Shown in pieces: positions 57,501 to 63,771 of a DNA stretch of 64,000 nt (positions are counted from its first letter, which is position 1; every line of letters begins with the position of its first letter). The notes below the pieces were generated by a model. That model worked only from the letters and a program-made list of their open reading frames with translations. It was not told the DNA's origin and made no database searches. Source of the DNA: Bacillota bacterium. GTDB lineage: Bacteria; Bacillota; Clostridia; Lachnospirales; Lachnospiraceae. Both the position numbers and the translations under genes were made by a program. The stretch is from contig JAEWJZ010000011.1 of the NCBI GenBank assembly GCA_023386315.1, positions 1-64,000 on the forward strand, written 5' to 3'.

Positions 57501-60500
57501 CCATCCGAATATCCATCCGGAAGTTCTTCCGCCACTCTGTACCGAATTATATGACTGCTGCTGTCATAAACTGGAAGAACTGCTTCAAATCCGCTGTTCC
57601 CATCCAGTGAATAGGTATCCCTGAAATTTACGGAAACTCTGGACCAGCTGCTGCCATCCGCAGTGGATTCAAACCAGAAATGGTTGTCAAAATTCCATCT
57701 GAACTGCTGGGGAACTGCTTCATAAGCTCCACTGTCCTTTTGAAGCAGCTTTGTTACCTGTACCTTTGCTTCATTTAAAGTATTAACAAGGTAATTACCG
57801 CCATCCTTTAAGACAGAAGTTTCCCCCTTCTTTACTGTCACAGGGTATTCCTTCGTGTCCATGATATATCCGTTGGCACTTTTTTCCCTGACAATGTATT
57901 CGCCAGGTGTAACCGGCTTAAACCGTACCAGACCGTTCTCGTCTGACTGAACCGTTGTCACCTCATTTAATGTACCGTTTATCTTCTCATAAAGTGTAAA
58001 TTGTGCACCGCTTAAAGGACTTAAATCTGTTTCTTTCGTGTCAGCACTGTTCCAGGTGCGGGCCTTCTTATAAAATTCGATTGCACCCTTTCCTACAACG
58101 TTATTAACTACTTTGACTTCCTTATTCTCACCTGCCTTAATGGTGAACTTAATCTCCTGACTGTCTCTAAAGGTCTTGGAATCCACCATTGCATAACTGT
58201 ATTCTGTTCCTGCAGGTTTCCTTCCTTCTTTAATCACATAGGTCCCAGGATCCGCCTGAATCTGAATATAGCCTCTGCTGCCGGTTGCATATGGTATGCT
58301 CTCTCCAGCTTCACTGGATGGATTAACCGCTATTGGTCCTCTTTCTAAAGCATTGCCATTTGGATTCAGAACCGTATAATTGGCATAAGGTGTTTCGTTT
58401 CCCGTGGAATCTACAGAGTAAATCTCAAATTCAGCAAATCCGGGATATTCCTTTTCCATTGTCAGGTCATAAGGCTTTAAAACACCGATTCCTTCATCCA
58501 GCATTTTAGTTAACTGAATGACTGCGGGTTTATTTACTTCATGAACCGCTACCGATGCTTCAGAATCATCTTTCATAATCTGAGTGGTTCCCAGCTTTAT
58601 GTATTCCAGATGTGCCTGGTTTAAAACGGTAAATACGGAAGAATCATTCACACGAGGGTCATTGTATTTCAAAATAAATGGTTCAAACGGATACCTGGCT
58701 GTGACCAGATAAGAGCTGTAGGTCGGTGCCTGTTCCGATACATAAATATGATCAGCCCCATTTTGCCCCTGGGATTTATAATTATCTATTACAATGGATC
58801 CATCTCCGTTTTGTCTTACAGGTATGCTGCTTCCGTCTCCCCACGCAGCAGTGACCGATATAGGTTTCATTTCTGCCGGAGCATTCGGCGTTGTAATAGA
58901 AAGTGTATCTGTTATACGGAAAGAATTTTCCTTAAATCCGGTACGTCCGTAAGTCTGATAAACAGTACCATCAGGCTGTCTTGATATCTCACCAAGATTT
59001 CCATACATCCCCACCTCTATCATGTAGGTGATATCAACATACTGAGGATTCCCGTCATCATCCTTAATAATAGTATAAGACTGATCCGTAGGATAAACTC
59101 TCTTTTTAATATGCCACTCATCATCAGAGATCAGTTGCAGCTCAGTCTGTGACGGCTGTCTGGCATAAGTAACTGTTGGAATATTTCCCGGATATGTAAT
59201 GTTTTCCTTATCCGTCTTATCTGCAACCTTTACATCAGCATGGAACGCTACGCTGTTATCGGAAAGGGAAAATTTCTCTCCAACCGCCCTTTTACCGTTT
59301 CCGTCTATGTATGCGTTGATAATTATATTATCCGACTTTCCGGGACGGATGGTATGATTCTCATCTCCTGCCTGGATTGCATAGACGCTCTTATCGCTGT
59401 CTGAAGTATAGAGTTCTACCTTCCCGCTCTGTTCCTCCAGTGTAATACCGGCAGGAACCGTAAAATAAATGACCGCATTTTCATATGTATCAAACAGGGA
59501 CAGCTTTCCGCCTGCTGCATATTCATAAAGAGGTGCAGCCTGCATTGTATAGGTGATGGTGTAAGTAAAAAGCTTCCCTGCCTTTATTTCTCCAGTCATG
59601 CTCTGGTCAAGATTTATTTCTACCGTTTCTTTTTTATCTGTTGCATCTTCTCCATAATAGCTTAAAGCTGTATCATATGGAGAAAGCTTTGCCTCGTCGC
59701 TTACTTCCATGTTTAATAATGTAATTCCATAACTGGGAACTACCATGGAGAAAGAAGGCTGAACAAATAATGAGATCAGACTGAAGCTATTTTCTTCCTC
59801 TTCCCCGTCTATTCCCATTAAGGCAGACTTCTCTTCACCAGATAAAACACGGCCATCTCCAATAGAAACAATATCGGCACTATCAAAGCTCTCTGTTTGC
59901 AAAACTGCTTCCGAAGGGGTAGCAACTGTTTCAAGTGCCTCTGCAAGTACCGGAACCTGGTGCCTGGAAATAGAAAGTGTTTGACTTCCTGTTTCATTTT
60001 TACTAATAGAAATGTCGCTGCCGGCTTCGGAATCAACGGAATTATTACTGTCTTCCTGCGGCTTTTCATCATCTTTATTATCAATTGCTGTTTCATCTGA
60101 TACGGTATCTGAAGATTCATCTTCACTTGCCTGTGGCTCTGCAGCATCTGATTCCTTCTCAGTTGAAATAACAGCTTCGGTTTCGGTAGTTTCAGTATTA
60201 TTATCATCCTTAACCGCTGAATCCGTTTCCACTGCCTGTGTTTCTTCTGCTGTTTCCGCGTTTGTTACTGCTGCTGTTTCCCCGGATGTTTCCGCGTTTG
60301 TTACTGCTGCCGTTTCTGCCGCAGAAGCACCCCCGGATGCGCTGTTTCCGGTATTCTGCAAAGCGGTTTCCTCTGCATTTTCACCAACAACCGCATACTC
60401 ATCCATCTGGGCTTGTGTAATAACAAAATTGTCACTTACTACCCTGAGACGGAATTCACATTCCCGGTCCTTATATCCGTTTACACCAATGATCTGAACA

Positions 60501-60982
60501 TTCTGAAGGATAGATTCCTGTTTAATACGGTCTGATTCATCAGTCTGGGGAAAGAGCTCACCGTCAAGGGCATCAGAAACTACCACAAGGTACATTGCCT
60601 TACCTGTTTTTCTTTGAAAAATCAAGGTTTTGCCTTCCAGTTCCTCATATAATTTTCCGATAACCAGATCTTTTTGTTCCCCTTTAAATGGGATTAAATC
60701 TTCTTTTAATTCAGGTCTTTTGTCAATATCCTTTTTAAGAACTTTTTCTATGGCAGACTGGGTAACTTTAACATCTATTACCTGTTTTGCCTGTGACGGC
60801 GTTGCTTCTGACGGAGATGCCTTGGACGCATTGGATGGAGTAGCCGTTTTCCGTTCTGTATACTCTCCCGCATAAACCGTAGTAGCGGTGAGCTGTGATA
60901 CATTTCCTGAAACAATGGCTATTGTTAACAACCAGGCAATAATCCGTTTTAAGCGATGGATTTTTTTCATTACTCCCTTCAT
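45596..60982 (-). CDS. Giant LPXTG-anchored multi-domain surface protein (Cna-B/SpaA repeats)
   Basis: One uninterrupted frame of 5128 residues. In order: signal peptide (1-38, ending VYA); TPSxA motifs (TPSNASKASPSEATPSQA); a Thr/Glu/Ala-rich acidic low-complexity region (about 205-350) with a 36-base tandem repeat; an N-terminal beta-rich region (about 400-815); a first array of about 17 Cna-B/SpaA-like domains (about 818-2965); a DUF11-like then SdrD-B-like middle (about 2968-3830); a second array of about 10 Cna-B domains (about 3832-5043); and the sorting signal LPKTG (5092-5096), hydrophobic helix and NKKKKPDK tail. Many domains show the Lys...Glu...Asn layout of self-made isopeptide bonds and the GxYxLxExxAPxGY signature. 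The ATG at 60982 follows AGGAGG by eight bases. It is probably a sortase-attached adhesin; the ligand is unknown. No sortase is in the window. Confidence 0.92.
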   Translation of the reverse strand: MKGVMKKIHRLKRIIAWLLTIAIVSGNVSQLTATTVYAGEYTERKTATPSNASKASPSEATPSQAKQVIDVKVTQSAIEKVLKKDIDKRPELKEDLIPFKGEQKDLVIGKLYEELEGKTLIFQRKTGKAMYLVVVSDALDGELFPQTDESDRIKQESILQNVQIIGVNGYKDRECEFRLRVVSDNFVITQAQMDEYAVVGENAEETALQNTGNSASGGASAAETAAVTNAETSGETAAVTNAETAEETQAVETDSAVKDDNNTETTETEAVISTEKESDAAEPQASEDESSDTVSDETAIDNKDDEKPQEDSNNSVDSEAGSDISISKNETGSQTLSISRHQVPVLAEALETVATPSEAVLQTESFDSADIVSIGDGRVLSGEEKSALMGIDGEEEENSFSLISLFVQPSFSMVVPSYGITLLNMEVSDEAKLSPYDTALSYYGEDATDKKETVEINLDQSMTGEIKAGKLFTYTITYTMQAAPLYEYAAGGKLSLFDTYENAVIYFTVPAGITLEEQSGKVELYTSDSDKSVYAIQAGDENHTIRPGKSDNIIINAYIDGNGKRAVGEKFSLSDNSVAFHADVKVADKTDKENITYPGNIPTVTYARQPSQTELQLISDDEWHIKKRVYPTDQSYTIIKDDDGNPQYVDITYMIEVGMYGNLGEISRQPDGTVYQTYGRTGFKENSFRITDTLSITTPNAPAEMKPISVTAAWGDGSSIPVRQNGDGSIVIDNYKSQGQNGADHIYVSEQAPTYSSYLVTARYPFEPFILKYNDPRVNDSSVFTVLNQAHLEYIKLGTTQIMKDDSEASVAVHEVNKPAVIQLTKMLDEGIGVLKPYDLTMEKEYPGFAEFEIYSVDSTGNETPYANYTVLNPNGNALERGPIAVNPSSEAGESIPYATGSRGYIQIQADPGTYVIKEGRKPAGTEYSYAMVDSKTFRDSQEIKFTIKAGENKEVKVVNNVVGKGAIEFYKKARTWNSADTKETDLSPLSGAQFTLYEKINGTLNEVTTVQSDENGLVRFKPVTPGEYIVREKSANGYIMDTKEYPVTVKKGETSVLKDGGNYLVNTLNEAKVQVTKLLQKDSGAYEAVPQQFRWNFDNHFWFESTADGSSWSRVSVNFRDTYSLDGNSGFEAVLPVYDSSSHIIRYRVAEELPDGYSDGNPAGSGFTTEIKNGKTCLYKEFTLVPLKTTSLEIKNNRQGNLKLQKETWTFGNQWSTGWINTDNSSAGYKFKLYAADKNQNNYSEVTPGKIYVTDQSGIITAGNLDITKDYYWSEVGSADRLEAEEAGKTVDNAIINEIKTPLIGPYTVSRESDTSVKAYNIPQKVPYWLHKYDITDNSKKITATFRITRISDGAEVFKGTVSLEGTFVSLDPGTAYRVEEVQTPANYVGTEIREFTTPDGPINREQLKEWFWYPKDATTTHLKFYNKPFKSVNLKKVKYNSSGSMDSNVKITFEVYQKDGDHFTAVTLPGNKNTIVSNTDTVMAPGTYYFREILGSDIINPLFLMNNKADGQYDGYIIQNGAVYYGPAAVTAAETTADKKMNIYLNGSKSLENYQNYGKVMVTKKDALRNTSVSGAVFGIYLRSQFREDDWANSIKNPIQTKTSGTNGQAVFDSSKLRIFDDSGNRIPYVIAEISAPPGYLPSYEVLTTTLKEGKTISTVNGEPSGAPLVIKNEPKLTIRTQKYWRDGWNDQFYEVNRALGNVNLALYKVNRNQPDIADFVKVQVTNEFDGIATFNDIDRNDIYYVAEVRVPTRSESRLPFELNMGNKEPLPPDKVQPEKSLPVADLENRYNAVMFSGKDLPANADSLVRYTDPLFNYKSWVQFNIWKTCDGTTVGGETHDERHMVNGAGFTLYKMLADTKNLSSVQMKDFSDESRFEEKGKYESGTRVNPQTGERVSGQFDTAILEDGYVYWLVEDKAAPGYILEEGGKIAAVFVPNNSGYSGYDDIRHTYHSERNEKIAVITNQHSNGGTGLENYHFQVALNKWLKDESTGKEPTLLGGVKFQIWLLNPDNNEKLMPIDVVETGLESDGTYKTGYALSKTIRLDELSNKITAMGKDPKDILQYNGDGDPVKVVLGLEEIYAPSKVTMDATLHLLTVTVPINNDWIDDQYFWDSSKTDPDFRLINKVSKEYPVTLKKYGYIPDTGTFHKTDDELEGMNIQKTPLSRVAFEVWQYQWNGSGYDYKKYGTYTTDNSGKILIPGGLPSGLYRMKETLTTEQKKLYITMYTGDSGLWRYFTVASSSLTVPVYNPQKPMLEIEKTAWNGDRPEGLSGITFTLKTPSGGEVTAVTQKQGDGRYLAVLNGLESGTYTVISETLGSSAEKTASDNYFEQLSVSVGYKPVADGNKVTLVPVTDGITGQLASLTIKNPRLAQLTLHKTDGENNQSGASMKGAAFRLEYMKFRTGTDFDGGLLRNVEDPAYEKPVDGFGALNTTLEDQGDGSYVLKNCQPGWYRITEMKAPDGYTVDTAPLVVAVTGDMTGSYHNAEVTFENRMKVTLTIIKKLNFGEGFINDQDIKTKLPSQVVFDVFTYSDAEKAYKPVYDENNQPVTVTINNFEAADGYYSAEGKVLLAQNPEGGAYYVKERENPDWMLTGETGVTNGRLWSDGYIQAGTNSDFTTKTPVAIGVENQYAKARIRITKVDAADPSKKLTGAAFSLYSDQTLTSYVGDFKEIGTSGIYEFLLSTKKNSPGTYYIKETNAPFGYLTIGTAIPEQGLKAETGKTTEITVENQGGIDFQITKYSGDGKTEAAKAGITFELYKKEAGNTWNYVTEGTTDSQGKLSFRGLKQESGYSYGLYEVPVKDHGFDTFRLEAFEGESGTVLPVTADLIKNGETRPGLDLYVLSGNNTKAPGVYQFTVHNQDALPLKLFKNDSNKQDNPSGSLNAFVKVTNKETGKQTGDIVSIPYGEAGTTVMLLPGTYEIEETSITPNTDGYVINPDDSRTVYKKEVTIEKGNTPPPCEFTNVKQKTGVSLEKTTQTASLKDLWWNDGQMVTYTLTPGAVNTIPLDQYEVTDQGLTMLDSGKNVLDEKEYSDEKYTILSVKPGKAAQTNRLKEGKTGTIVADVTFYGFDGNQTGEVQSVIVSGDGEIGEIKPVGSRKVKSFKISYRDDTLKGSTKNAYTLGQDFVPGTITVSAKLNRQDATLADGSYKKDIKFIRNNASVSMKYRKWDVNGTLNPGQEASQAEALCDISVIQSQAPILSVSKNVNPVKGVQPGDTLTYTLTVTNATTSGDTGIAPVQKPVLVDLVPLGVTVSGETSGEDRLLTAVTVEKAPGSVTIDKTVRKVDPDTGRETLFIRLNGNLEKGESVTVSVKAKIAGNIINYGKNILNTLFVTSDVLQPAFSLNHTGASFMINTSSGTKWPSSDLPAGALLPDEKYRSYGYASDSAENTMSTGTGIQLYKEVKGNLDTRYVSGTTAGKVAKSAEDTELTQYDGTVLYRLMVNNASAQDYVSQLQLMDILPVKGDFSTGNFERLSDFRLKYDSIQSIAIENRKDTGSSGRKVQGFDYEISYSNKAFESKDNANAGKTAMLNDNSSGFWSGSSSDPTAIRIKITDPEFYLAPGENLVVTYKTAVPYSTAKELEEAAYGYAVNDFATAYSYKEASLESEEKKFSQVQTSNSVQVLLVPGNVKVSGRIWIDDDNNGIQNESIKNDHLLTDLFPLLQSGYFNVSLLKYSKNGDDQISMEPGTGDARFLFDNLTPAKPYGLTGSEFTESTEDEWYSGKSLRLTSLKGDDPAHYQIEVSEGTMPKGFEDLVLKLAKPDMLPDGENKKAGRSRLPKTLLEGGVNYNESRDSNFNETKNGYSSEDFFLWSTSGEYDTTKDIGFVPYRNVTVKKTNKAQNPVAGAHFTVYGPFTNQEMDSFNNTQITNPSVLKSPAAAGETVLTDGEAVWNAGELLYYMNYIIVEDSAPAGYQIANAVSGDMVSMDSYKVQGQKAWILKSKEFKTEADPIKSTVTVEDSYITGSLEFTKIDGLTREKLTGAVFQIEKQSDVVKDAWNALIASMKKDAVSIGIADVKETEQGVSFKVTDGLVNITGIPLGHYTLSELQVPDGYDISKKLGETGFEISSQGQKAELSKIEGNVIENTRTEYSLSIRKADNAGNNAVKGISFSISGPGKYESSTWNPFIKNKFKINDPDHSGYEVKQTSDEGVVTWNLPYGDYEITELPAPGYQTIEPFYVRIGQDGAVSLLNGKDRPEIILDSQQQNKINVVVTNKVLTAPITIEKMDGESKNLITGAWFELSGTSLVEGAFEEYLKHVTGLGVSSVTTRIDGGVLSINFRVDGTEDSRQGILTQIPYGTYTLKETQAPSGYLFGGSHGFTKEFKLEKPEGISLTGESAVANTPHELIIEKRDKSTNILLSNAEFVLMTLEGKYVTLDGNNSFTGLTDKKEEGSAFITSSDGTVTVKRLPAGSYILKEIKAPENYSVSADTEVSVLETGNTDRISVYDVRDRAKIRINKAASHNHEMHLSGAVFEIYSDDGLTALAGTMTTGNDGMGESQMLPLGTYYVKEKTAPAGYEAGSRVYEVTLKADSEASIVTADGSELVFNDYGTGNLTFDKVDGVTEKLLPSAEFSLTEKTTRVEGAFEDFTEKLLKMSAEELGAMGIRDVQKNENSIRFTAFNGHVDIERIPYGTYTLKEEKAPEGYLSLNGKAEFDFTLSEDQKNARLTADNQVVNDRAQFVIKIKKTDNLQRSISGISFHILGPGKYEDNGILSVFGASRFHTQQDAGSGTFVTGDDGSLSLGLKHGDYQIREDASDRYDTIEPFYIRVDEKGKVNILKDNSKAVSVDNGSEVTLTVINQISTGSLSLEKVDSEDTNKRLEGAEFTLTNLSTMVPGAWDSYRKLAASAGAAWTPENVTGNSIVFTLSGKAVITNLPYGTYRITETKAPKGYLLGTQPWSSEFTLSQSEKSELYVKPSLFEKTKGAIENQPSKVIVVKTNAVFADIKLGGAQFIMKTSGGSYVKLNNGSFEGYTANEKEASRFETDGSGQYLIKRLPADTYTIIETRAPSGYMINSSIPPLTLDGINSFTITIQDERIRGEGSDDDDGPTPRTPQSTVTIIPDPVPLANMPGESQIDMVTVDDGNVPLAKLPKTGERKSNAGKVMVALSGFMLALYAALNKKKKPDK
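45695..45709 (-). other. LPKTG sortase sorting motif
   Basis: LPKTG at residues 5092-5096 of the giant protein is followed by a hydrophobic stretch (KVMVALSGFMLALYAAL) and a Lys-rich end, the complete cell-wall sorting signal. Confidence 0.93.
45860..47325 (-). repeat. Super-repeat copy 2 (domains A2-B2-A'2-C2)
   Basis: Four consecutive Cna-B domains starting near 47325, 46950, 46580 and 46190. Each matches, in order, the domains of copy 1 about 1.75-1.77 kb upstream in the gene: A2 GNLTFDKVDG with VEGAFEDF; B2 with HILGPGKYED and YDTIEPFYIRVDEKGKV; A'2 with VPGAWDSY; C2 with GSYVKLNNGSFEGY. Confidence 0.8.
47326..47629 (-). repeat. Single Cna-B spacer domain between the two super-repeats
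   Basis: This compact Cna-B domain (IRINKAASHNHEMHLSGAVFEIY ... GTYYVKEKTAPAGYEAG, shown in parts) separates the two four-domain blocks and has no partner in either. Confidence 0.7.
47630..49095 (-). repeat. Super-repeat copy 1 (domains A1-B1-A'1-C1)
   Basis: Four Cna-B domains starting near 49095, 48715, 48325 and 47955: A1 GSLEFTKIDG with VKDAWNAL; B1 with SISGPGKYES and YQTIEPFYVRIGQDGAV; A'1 with VEGAFEEY; C1 with GKYVTLDGNNSFTG. The order and spacing repeat in copy 2. Confidence 0.8.
49500..52080 (-). other. DUF11-like and SdrD-B-like middle region of the giant protein
   Basis: Contains PILSVSKNVNPVKGVQPGDT and LTYTLTVTN (DUF11/isopeptide-forming start) near 51390 and SGRIWIDDDNNGIQNES (SdrD B-like, with an Asp-rich calcium-type loop) near 50080. 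It separates the two Cna-B arrays. Confidence 0.7.
52090..58530 (-). repeat. First Cna-B/SpaA domain array of the giant protein (about 17 domains)
   Basis: Repeated beta-sandwich units with the ending GxYxVxExxxPxGY or variants and K-containing first strands, for example near 57930, 56070, 55220, 53600 and 52900. Several units are divergent and Trp-rich. The count was made by eye from these motifs. Confidence 0.75.
60251..60316 (-). repeat. 36-base tandem repeat in the low-complexity stalk
   Basis: Bases 60251-60280 recur at 60287-60316 with one difference. They encode ETAAVTNAET twice in the Thr/Glu/Ala-rich segment after the signal peptide. Confidence 0.85.
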
Positions 60983-61312
60983 TTTCACACCCTCCTTTTA
61001 TATTTTTTCTTTCTCATTCTGTCTTCTATATGCAAGCCATAAAATGGCAATATTTCCCTCTTGGTCAGTATACCTGAGACTGGTTACAAACCAGTTATTT
61101 TTGTTTACTTATTGATTTTTAATCAAATATTTTTTACAATGTATTTTTCACTACTTTGTATGATTTTTTTAGTAAAATAAGTACATTTTTTGTTGTATTT
61201 TTACATAAAATTATTATTTTAATATAACTGTTAACTTCAATATTTTTATTGTTTACATCTGTGTTCTAATACATTTAAAACAATAACATGTCTGCTAATC
61301 CTGAAGCTGTCT
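60983..61312. other. Upstream region of the giant surface-protein gene
   Basis: This very AT-rich region lies between the giant gene and nudC. It contains the AGGAGG ribosome site (just before 60982), a small inverted repeat ACTGGT-TACAA-ACCAGT (61079-61095), and TATACT on the minus strand near 61065-61072 that could be a -10 box, but no matching -35 was found. No gene is seen. Confidence 0.5.
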
Positions 61313-61341
61313 TGACAGAACGCCTGTTTAATTCTAAAATA
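61313..61341 (+). promoter_or_regulatory. Promoter of nudC
   Basis: TTGACA (61313-61318) and TAAAAT (61336-61341) are separated by 17 bases. The ATG is 47 bases after the -10. Confidence 0.83.
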
Positions 61342-61388
61342 AGTTCATCTGTCTATTTGATAATTATGAAAAAGAAGGTCTTAAACAT

Positions 61389-62255
61389 ATGATTCAGGAT
61401 ATTTTCCCCCACGTATTCCATAACGAATTTGAAATTAAATCACCCACTGCTGACAGCTATTTTTTCTACTTTTCAGAAGGAAGTATCTGTCTGACTGAAG
61501 GTAAAACCAAAACAATCCCACGGTTTTCTGCATTAAAAGAAGAGGACCGCGGCCGCTTCATGTCCCATTGTGATTTTCTGTTCTCCATCGATCAGATGGA
61601 TTTTTTTCTGGCTGATGAAACCAGTGTAACTCTTGCAGATACTCCTGGTCTGAGCCTTTATAAAAACAGCATAATACGGGAATTAACCCCTATGTGGGTA
61701 TCTTTTTCTGCAGTATGTGCTTCCCAGCTTCACCGGTTCTACTTAACCAACCGATATTGCGGATGCTGCGGATCGGAGATGATAAAAAGTAAAAAAGAAC
61801 GGTCTATGATCTGTTCATCCTGTGGTAACACCGTCTATCCAAAAATAGCACCTGCTGTTATTGTGGGGATCATTCATGATGGAAAGCTTCTGCTTACGAA
61901 ATATGCAGGCAGGGAATACACCCGTTATGCACTTCTGGCCGGATACACAGAGTTTGGTGAAACTCTGGAAGATACGGTAAACCGGGAAGTCATGGAAGAA
62001 GTAGGACTGCGTGTTAAAAATATCCGTTACTATAAAAATCAGCCCTGGGGCTTTTCTGATTCCATTTTAATGGGTTATTGGGCGGAGCTGGATGGTTCTC
62101 CACAAGTCACGCTGGATGAAACTGAATTATCCACAGCAGTCTGGATGGCACCTGAGGATATCCCCGACGATTTCACAAATATCAGCCTGACCCACGAGAT
62201 GATTCTGTTATTTAAGAATGGGAAAATAAACGAAACACAGGAGGGAAAAGCATGA
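61389..62255 (+). CDS. nudC: NAD+ diphosphatase / NADH pyrophosphatase NudC
   Basis: The 288-residue Nudix hydrolase cleaves NADH or NAD-capped RNA 5' ends. The zinc ribbon is visible at C124, C127 (CGCCGS), C142 and C145 (CSSCGN). The Nudix box runs from G185 (GYTEFGETLEDTVNREVMEE), and the family-specific Q-P-W is in KNQPWGFSDS. These three together define NudC. The ribosome site AGAAGG is rather far from the ATG. The gene is followed by a hairpin overlapping its stop. Confidence 0.94.
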   Translation: MIQDIFPHVFHNEFEIKSPTADSYFFYFSEGSICLTEGKTKTIPRFSALKEEDRGRFMSHCDFLFSIDQMDFFLADETSVTLADTPGLSLYKNSIIRELTPMWVSFSAVCASQLHRFYLTNRYCGCCGSEMIKSKKERSMICSSCGNTVYPKIAPAVIVGIIHDGKLLLTKYAGREYTRYALLAGYTEFGETLEDTVNREVMEEVGLRVKNIRYYKNQPWGFSDSILMGYWAELDGSPQVTLDETELSTAVWMAPEDIPDDFTNISLTHEMILLFKNGKINETQEGKA

Positions 62256-62278
62256 TCAGGCTTTCCTTCCTGTGTTTC
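62232..62278. terminator. Hairpin shared by nudC and the DUF3267 gene
   Basis: GAAACACAGGA...GGAAAG pairs with CTTTCC...TCCTGTGTTTC in a long stem spanning the ends of both convergent genes, whose stops are adjacent (62255/62256). It can terminate in both directions, but the T run is short. Confidence 0.65.
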
Positions 62279-62888
62279 TATAAAAGGTTGCATATCCATT
62301 AGCAATAAGACTTCCCTCTTTGGGAACCTGTGAAAGTATAAGAAGCACATTCAGTACATCAACACATGCACCTCCTGCGTTTAATACACTCAGAAAAATA
62401 AGATAACCATTCAAATGACCGGTAACTGCAAAAAGAAACGGAACAGCAAACGAAAGAATAACCAGCGGCATAAGTGATATAACAACCATTCTTTTCTTTG
62501 AAAGTATCTCTTCCGTAAATACAAAACCAAACAATCCGTTAAATCCCCAGTATGTCTTATCTGATTTCCATACTTTTGGTATAAAGGCCGCATGAATCAA
62601 CTCATGAATCAAAAGGCATAAAAACATTCCCAAAAGATAATACACAATTTCTATACCTATGGAAAACTCCAGGGAAAACCCCTGCGGTCCGGAAAGCAGC
62701 TTCTTAAATGGCGGATATAAATAATAACACCATACAGCTCCGGATAACATCAGAATAACGCTGATCGGCATAGACCACAGAATTGCGGCTGAGACAGACT
62801 TTGGTTCTTTTAAACGAATCCAGCCCTGCTCCTTCAGATACATAGTTCTGTCTTCATTTTCCGGCGGTATTTTCTTAATAAACTTCAT
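62256..62888 (-). CDS. DUF3267 membrane protein (putative zinc metalloprotease)
   Basis: The 210-residue product has four to five hydrophobic segments. CLLIHELIHAAFIPKVW contains H95-E-x-x-H99, and a downstream Asp-rich helix (GGACVDVLNVLLI) resembles the third metal ligand region of site-2-protease-like DUF3267 proteins. The ATG at 62888 follows GAGGTGACA. It converges on nudC with no gap. Substrate and role are unknown; protease activity is inferred from the motif. Confidence 0.82.
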   Translation of the reverse strand: MKFIKKIPPENEDRTMYLKEQGWIRLKEPKSVSAAILWSMPISVILMLSGAVWCYYLYPPFKKLLSGPQGFSLEFSIGIEIVYYLLGMFLCLLIHELIHAAFIPKVWKSDKTYWGFNGLFGFVFTEEILSKKRMVVISLMPLVILSFAVPFLFAVTGHLNGYLIFLSVLNAGGACVDVLNVLLILSQVPKEGSLIANGYATFYRNTGRKA

Positions 62889-62957
62889 TGTCACCTCAAA
62901 TAATATATTTTAATCCTTATATATTGTATCACATAAATACGCCTTAAGGAGTACATT

Positions 62958-63767
62958 ATGAAATTAACCGTTTTAGTTGATAACAATACATACATTGATA
63001 AATACTTTTTAGGAGAGCCAGCTGTCAGCTATTATATCGAAGATGAAGATGAAAAAATATTGTTCGACACAGGATATTCCGATGTGATCATAAACAATGC
63101 AGACAAGCTGCAGATTAATTTAGCTGATGTAACTAAAATCGTTTTTTCTCATGGTCATAATGATCATACCGGCGGGTTTCATTACTTAAGTGATCAATAC
63201 GATTTTTCTCATGTAAAACTTTTTGCCCATCCAGATGTTTTTAAGGAAAAGAGAGATAACGGAGAATCTATTGGTTCAAATCTTACGGCAGATTCAGCAG
63301 CTAAAACCTGTAGTTTATCTGTTACAAATCGTCCGGTTCCTATAAGCAAAAATATTGTTTTTTTAGGTGAGATTCCCCATATTCATTCTTTTGAAACAAG
63401 AAACCCGATTGGAGAGCAGAAGATTTCTCATAATCAGTACCTCGATGATTACGTCCTGGACGATTCTGCTCTTGTTTATAAATGCAGCAAAGGTCTGTTT
63501 ATCATTACAGGCTGCTCACACAGCGGTATTTGCAATATTATCGAATACGCAAAAACTGTTTGTAAAAATGATACTGTTTTAGGAGTAATTGGAGGCTTCC
63601 ATCTTTTTAATACAGACACAAGGCTTGAGCAGACAATTCAGTATTTCCTAGATAATGGCATTCGTGAACTATACCCATGCCACTGTGTCTCATTTAAGGT
63701 TAAAGCTGAAATAAACAACCGCCTCCCCATACATGAAGTGGGTGTTGGTCTGACAATAACCATTTAA
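62958..63767 (+). CDS. MBL-fold metallo-hydrolase
   Basis: The 269-residue soluble product has the metallo-beta-lactamase signature FSHGHNDHTGG (H65, H67, D69, H70), a further His in TGCSHSGICN, and VIGGFHLF and YPCHCVSFK near the end. It resembles the beta-RFAP-synthase-like/archaeal MBL group (COG1237). TTAAGGAGTACATT precedes the ATG. It is a single gene converging on a flavodoxin-like gene. Confidence 0.9.
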   Translation: MKLTVLVDNNTYIDKYFLGEPAVSYYIEDEDEKILFDTGYSDVIINNADKLQINLADVTKIVFSHGHNDHTGGFHYLSDQYDFSHVKLFAHPDVFKEKRDNGESIGSNLTADSAAKTCSLSVTNRPVPISKNIVFLGEIPHIHSFETRNPIGEQKISHNQYLDDYVLDDSALVYKCSKGLFIITGCSHSGICNIIEYAKTVCKNDTVLGVIGGFHLFNTDTRLEQTIQYFLDNGIRELYPCHCVSFKVKAEINNRLPIHEVGVGLTITI

Positions 63768-63771
63768 TAAA

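Noticed and set aside
59818..60497. Long open frames on both strands in the Thr/Glu/Ala-rich part of the giant gene
   Set aside because: They are produced by low-complexity codon repeats; translations are Ser/Val- or Leu-rich and have no start signals.
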